Shown: positions 58,472-64,000 of the stretch, piece after piece | Layout: every line of letters begins with the position of its first letter | Position numbering within the stretch: the first letter of the stretch is position 1 | Source of the DNA: Halomonas getboli | Lineage (GTDB): Bacteria > Pseudomonadota > Gammaproteobacteria > Pseudomonadales > Halomonadaceae | DNA length: 64,000 nucleotides | Reading direction: 5' to 3' | Assembly (NCBI RefSeq): GCF_023094245.1 | Contig: NZ_JALMEW010000004.1 | Span: forward strand, 186,001-250,000 | The notes under the pieces: model-generated | The model's database searches: none | What the model saw: the letters and a program-made list of their open reading frames with translations, nothing else | Told to the model about the DNA's origin: nothing | Made by a program: the position numbers and the translations under genes

Positions 58472-59472
58472 CGGGCGGCGGCGTTGCGCCACTCGCGGAG
58501 CCACTCGCGGCGGTGCGTCTGCACCTCTTCCGGCGTGAAGGTCAGGCTCTCGGGCTGGATCAGCCGGTCATAGACCCCGGGCAGTTCGTCGCCGAGGTCG
58601 ACGGCCGGATGCATGACGTTGCCCAGCGGAATATGGCGCTGGAAGTCCGGCATCAGCATGAAGGCCAGGAACTCGCGGGCGAGTTCGGGATGCTCGCTGC
58701 TCGCCACCCGGGCGGCCGTTTCCACCTGCAGGTAGTGGCCGTCGTCGAATTCGGCGGCCTGGTAGCGGTCGGTGCCCTCGACGGCCATGTGGTAAGCCGG
58801 CGAGGTGGCGTAGGACAGCACCATCGGCGCCTCGCCGTTCATGAACAGCGAGAAGTAGGCCTGGCTCCAGCCGTTGGTGACGGTCAACACGCGCTCGTTG
58901 AGCCGCGCCCAGATCTCGGGCGCACGCTCGCCGTAGACCTTCTTGATCCACAGCAAGAGCCCCAGGCCGGTAACGCTGGTGCGCGGGTCCTGAAGGATCA
59001 CCTTGACGTCGTCCGGGGCGTCGAGCAGCGCCTCGAAGCTGTGTGGCGGCTCGGCGAGCTGCTCGGTGTCGTAGACGAAGGCGAAGTGGCCCCAGTCGTA
59101 GGGCACGAAGGTATCGTCGTTCCACACGATCGGCAGGTCGAGGGCGCCGGTGTCGATGCCGTGGGGCGTCAGCAGGTCCAGCGCGCGGGCCTCGGCCAGC
59201 AGGTTCATGTCGAGGCCCAGCACCACATCGGCGGCGGTGTCCTGCCCTTCCAGGCGAAGCCGCTGGAGGATGTCGACGCCGCCGGGCAGCGCCACGAACT
59301 CGAGATCGCAGTCGCAGCGCGCCTCGAAGGCCGCCTCGATGCCGGGCCCCGGCCCCCACTCGGAGACGAAGGAATCGTAGGTGTAGACGGTGAGGGTCTC
59401 GCCGGCCTGCGCGACGCCGGCGACCAGCAGCGTGGCAAGCGCCACACCGGTGGCATGAACCTTGGGAGCCAT
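58468..59472 (-). CDS. thiB: Thiamine-binding periplasmic protein
   Basis: The substrate-binding protein of the ThiBPQ importer. The 334 residues begin with a signal peptide (MAPKVHATGVALATLLVAGV, cut after AQA), then TLTVYTYDSFVSEWGPGPGI as in E. coli ThiB. DVVLGLDMNLLAEAR near 95 and VTNGWSQAYFSLFMNGEAPM near 218 are family features. The second of two close ATGs is used because AGGA lies six bases before it. I find no TPP riboswitch consensus upstream, unlike E. coli thiB. Confidence 0.94.
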   Translation of the reverse strand: MAPKVHATGVALATLLVAGVAQAGETLTVYTYDSFVSEWGPGPGIEAAFEARCDCDLEFVALPGGVDILQRLRLEGQDTAADVVLGLDMNLLAEARALDLLTPHGIDTGALDLPIVWNDDTFVPYDWGHFAFVYDTEQLAEPPHSFEALLDAPDDVKVILQDPRTSVTGLGLLLWIKKVYGERAPEIWARLNERVLTVTNGWSQAYFSLFMNGEAPMVLSYATSPAYHMAVEGTDRYQAAEFDDGHYLQVETAARVASSEHPELAREFLAFMLMPDFQRHIPLGNVMHPAVDLGDELPGVYDRLIQPESLTFTPEEVQTHRREWLREWRNAAAR

Positions 59473-59486
59473 GGACATTCCTGTTG

Positions 59487-59659
59487 TTCGAGAAGTGGGA
59501 AGTGAAGAGTGGAGGATCGGACACGCAAACGCGCCCGCCATTATGCCATCGGCGGACGCGTTACGGAGGGATGGGGTTATCCGGGGCTTGTCCGGCGACA
59601 GGTCTGCGCGGGACGCTTGCCACCTTACTCCTTTTTCCTTACCCCTCGCCCCTCGCGCC

Positions 59660-59664
<5 letters not shown>
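59487..59664. repeat. Heptad-repeat tract pair, lon/thiB gap
   Basis: The left arm (59487-59515) includes AGTGGGA, AGTGAAG and an 8-base AGTGGAGG. The right arm (59623-59664) has six units: CCTTACT, CCTTTTT, CCTTACC, CCTCGCC, CCTCGCG, CCTCACG, inverted. The lon stop codon (59660-59662) lies within the last unit. The rest of the gap must hold the thiBPQ promoter. Confidence 0.85.
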
Positions 59665-62092
<2,428 letters not shown>

Positions 62093-62170
62093 GCGTACCT
62101 CATCCTGAAGGAACGGGACATCGCGACCCGTGATGTCTTCGGAATGCGGGCGACGGCGCCGAACTTCAAG

Positions 62171-63412
62171 TCATCGCCACCGTTCGAGCACCGGCGGCAG
62201 TGGCCGGCCGTTGAGTCTGACCTTGCCGCGTACCACGTCGACCTGCAGCTCTCGGGTGTCCAGCGGCAGCCCCAGGCCAAGGGCGATCACCGGCGGCAGG
62301 TCCTGCCACAGGAAGTCGCCGTCGAGCCGCTGGCGCCAGGCCGCACGCTCGGTGTCGGTATTCAGCGCCAGCGGCTCCAGGGCATCGAGGTCGCGGGCGT
62401 CGAACACCAGCACGCCCTTGCCGGTGAGCGACAGCCCCAGCATGGGGCTGTCCAGGTCGGCGTCGAGGATGTCCAGCCGCGGCGAATCGACCAGCAGCTC
62501 GCGCAACACCGGCGTCAGCGCTTCCTCCGGCGGGCGCTCGCCCGCGTCAAGCTGGCCGCGCGTCGCTTGATGACGCAGCAGGTTGCCCAGCCGACGCAGG
62601 GCATCGGCATCGATGCGAGAGAGCTCGCCGGCGAGCGTCCCCGTCAGCAGCACCTCGTCGCCCGAGAGCACCTGGCCGACGTCGAGCCTGCCCTTCAAGC
62701 GCAGCTCCTCGGCGTCCAGCACGGTGTTCGTCTGCAGCGTGATCTCGCCGGCGTCGAAGGCCAGCTCCGGCGAGCGCCAGGCCAGGTCCTCGATGCGCAA
62801 GCGATCGTTCTGATTGAAATGATAGGCGCCCTGGGTGTAGGCGAAGCGGCTCTCCAGCACCAGCGGGCCGGCGCTCAGGCTGGCCTCGCCGTCATCGAGG
62901 CGCAGCTCCGCCAGCCGCGCGCGCAGCCGCCAGTCGCCGACGTCGCCGTGCACGGCGACGCGGCCGCCCTGCAGGGTCAGGGTGCGCGCCTGCTGCTGGA
63001 AGACGATCGGCGCCAGTTCCAGGGTGGCATCGAGGGTGGAGGAATAGGGGCGGAAGTGGGCTTCCCACTGCGGCGGCGCGCCGGCGGCCCCCGACGAGGC
63101 CTCGGTCGCCTCGCCCAGATGCGGGCGCAGGGTACCGTCGAGCCGGGTCTCCAGCACGCCGTGTCGGGCCCGGTAGACGAGATCGAGGTGCCAGGCGTTA
63201 CCCAACAGCGGCGACAGATGAATGACGCCGTGAGAAGTCAGCCAGCCGCGCTCGATATCGCTGCGGCTCACCCGCAGCTCGCCGTCGGCCTGGAGCTCCT
63301 CGACGGCCCGGGCCAGCTCGCGCTCGAACAGCAGCCCGGAGAGGGTCTGGGCCACCGCCCAGGCCAGGGCCAGCATCGCCAGCACCGGCACGATCAAGCG
63401 CTCCTTGCGCAT
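62171..63412 (-). CDS. DUF945 family (YdgA-like) membrane-anchored protein
   Basis: A 413-residue protein with an N-terminal membrane anchor (residues 7-24, LIVPVLAMLALAWAV). The long remainder is probably beta-rich and periplasmic, with a LxVSRSDIERGWLTSHG stretch near 48. These features match the YdgA/DUF945 family, whose role is unclear although E. coli YdgA is needed for swarming. GTG at 63415 is possible, but the next ATG has AAGGAG six bases upstream and is preferred. It lies between lon and pgpA on the same strand. Confidence 0.78.
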   Translation of the reverse strand: MRKERLIVPVLAMLALAWAVAQTLSGLLFERELARAVEELQADGELRVSRSDIERGWLTSHGVIHLSPLLGNAWHLDLVYRARHGVLETRLDGTLRPHLGEATEASSGAAGAPPQWEAHFRPYSSTLDATLELAPIVFQQQARTLTLQGGRVAVHGDVGDWRLRARLAELRLDDGEASLSAGPLVLESRFAYTQGAYHFNQNDRLRIEDLAWRSPELAFDAGEITLQTNTVLDAEELRLKGRLDVGQVLSGDEVLLTGTLAGELSRIDADALRRLGNLLRHQATRGQLDAGERPPEEALTPVLRELLVDSPRLDILDADLDSPMLGLSLTGKGVLVFDARDLDALEPLALNTDTERAAWRQRLDGDFLWQDLPPVIALGLGLPLDTRELQVDVVRGKVRLNGRPLPPVLERWR

Positions 63413-63465
63413 CACTCACTCCTTGTCGCCGAGACGCCCTGCCCCGAGCCGATACGCCTCCGAGC

Positions 63466-63939
63466 TCAGTGGAGCCAGAACCACAGGTGCATGGTACACC
63501 AGGCGTAGGCGCTGGCCAGGACGTCGTCGATCATGATGCCGAAGCCGCCGGCCACGCGGCGGTCGGCCCAGCGGATCGGCCAGGGCTTGAAGACGTCGAA
63601 CACCCGGAACACCGCGAAGCCCCACAGCGCGGCCTCCCAGGAGAAGGGCACCGCGGTCATGGTCAGCCAGTAGCCGACGAACTCGTCCCAGACGATGCCC
63701 GAGTGGTCGTGGACCCCGAGATCGCGAGACGTCTTGTCGCACAGCCAGACGCCCCACACGAAGGTGATCGCCACCACGATCAGGTACCAGCCGAGGGGCA
63801 GCTCCGACATCAGCCAGTAGAAGGGAATGGCCGCCACGGTGCCGACGGTGCCCGGGGCGAAGGGTACCGCGCCGCTGCCGAAGCCGAAGGCGAGGAAGTG
63901 GACCGGCCGATGCCAGACGCTCTGGGGGGCGCGGTTCAT
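63466..63939 (-). CDS. pgpA: Phosphatidylglycerophosphatase A
   Basis: Dephosphorylates phosphatidylglycerophosphate to phosphatidylglycerol in the inner membrane. The 157 residues show GFGSGAVPFAPGTVGT near residue 19 and HDHSGIVWDEFVGYW near 78 (the metal-binding acidic motif). FRVFDVFKPWPIRWAD near 111 and GGFGIMIDDVLA near 131 follow, all typical of PgpA. It overlaps the thiL stop codon by four bases, the widespread thiL-pgpA arrangement. Confidence 0.96.
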   Translation of the reverse strand: MNRAPQSVWHRPVHFLAFGFGSGAVPFAPGTVGTVAAIPFYWLMSELPLGWYLIVVAITFVWGVWLCDKTSRDLGVHDHSGIVWDEFVGYWLTMTAVPFSWEAALWGFAVFRVFDVFKPWPIRWADRRVAGGFGIMIDDVLASAYAWCTMHLWFWLH

Positions 63940-64000
63940 GGCGTGTCTCCTGAGAAGTGCTGCCAGCCCGCGGCGCCGTCCGGCACCGCGCCGGTGATGC
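63936..64000 (-). CDS. thiL: Thiamine-monophosphate kinase, C-terminal end only
   Basis: The last 20 codons of a gene running out of the window, reading ITGAVPDGAAGWQHFSGDTP and ending with TGA that overlaps the pgpA ATG (ATGA). The G(W/F)xHF ending and the thiL-pgpA pairing indicate ThiL, which phosphorylates thiamine monophosphate to thiamine pyrophosphate. Only the tail is visible, so the identification rests on context and this short match. Confidence 0.7.
   Translation of the reverse strand, partial: ITGAVPDGAAGWQHFSGDTP

Overview
The window is about 64 kb of GC-rich chromosomal DNA that is almost fully coding. It looks like a gammaproteobacterium of the Halomonas type (Halomonadaceae). 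The evidence is the mix of enterobacterial and pseudomonad gene orders, an acidic Gram-negative porin ending in phenylalanine, complete cmoA/cmoB/cmoM, an Rsd/AlgQ homologue, a ProQ/FinO-type RNA chaperone and ThiBPQ transport. The family assignment is an inference; no rRNA is present. I see no prophage, insertion sequence, CRISPR array or plasmid functions, so this is core genome with a few lineage-specific genes.

Layout. 0-3.6 kb: epmB, then leuA on the minus strand with a Leu-codon leader peptide and an attenuator hairpin, and a small conserved protein. 3.6-9.9 kb: serB, parC, parE and yqiA, all on the minus strand. 9.9-16.2 kb: pgi divergent from cmoA-cmoB, then cysDN for sulfate activation. 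16.3-22.4 kb: nudF-yqiB-cpdA, an exported TPR-like protein, greB, an EF-hand protein, the methyltransferases rsmC and cmoM, and tRNA-Arg(CCT). 22.5-28.6 kb: an old yellow enzyme, a membrane diguanylate cyclase, an exported two-domain protein of unknown function and a major porin. 28.6-38.6 kb: a coiled-coil ProQ/FinO protein, folA-thyA-lgt-TauE/SafE, a histidine-less hybrid sensor with a receiver domain, an NRDE protein, ptsP-rppH and a HAD hydrolase, close to the Pseudomonas order. 38.8-45.9 kb: mdh, rsd, dsbB, gshA, tex and an exported msrB. 46-51.9 kb: pckA, hslO, hslR, yrfG and divergent nudE, as in E. coli, then an oxidoreductase. 51.9-56.1 kb: ilvD, a class II HDAC-family deacetylase and a polyamine-acetyltransferase-like GNAT. 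56.2-64 kb: thiQPB, lon, a DUF945 protein, pgpA and the end of thiL.

The most unusual signal is not a gene. At least nine intergenic sites carry short tracts of seven-base repeats fitting a loose NNYRARG pattern. At most sites two tracts face each other in inverted orientation. In seven of the nine the stop codon of the upstream gene lies inside the tract or at its edge (parC, parE, lgt, mdh, tex, hslR, lon). One tract is seven perfect copies of AGGTTCG. Other non-coding features are a 63-bp perfect palindrome after epmB, a 165-bp segment with imperfect terminal inverted repeats between yqiA and pgi, and a hairpin in the ilvD leader.

Most genes are housekeeping: thymidylate/folate synthesis, tRNA wobble-uridine modification, sulfur assimilation, thiol redox (gshA, dsbB, msrB, hslO), proteolysis (lon) and RNA turnover (rppH, tex, greB).
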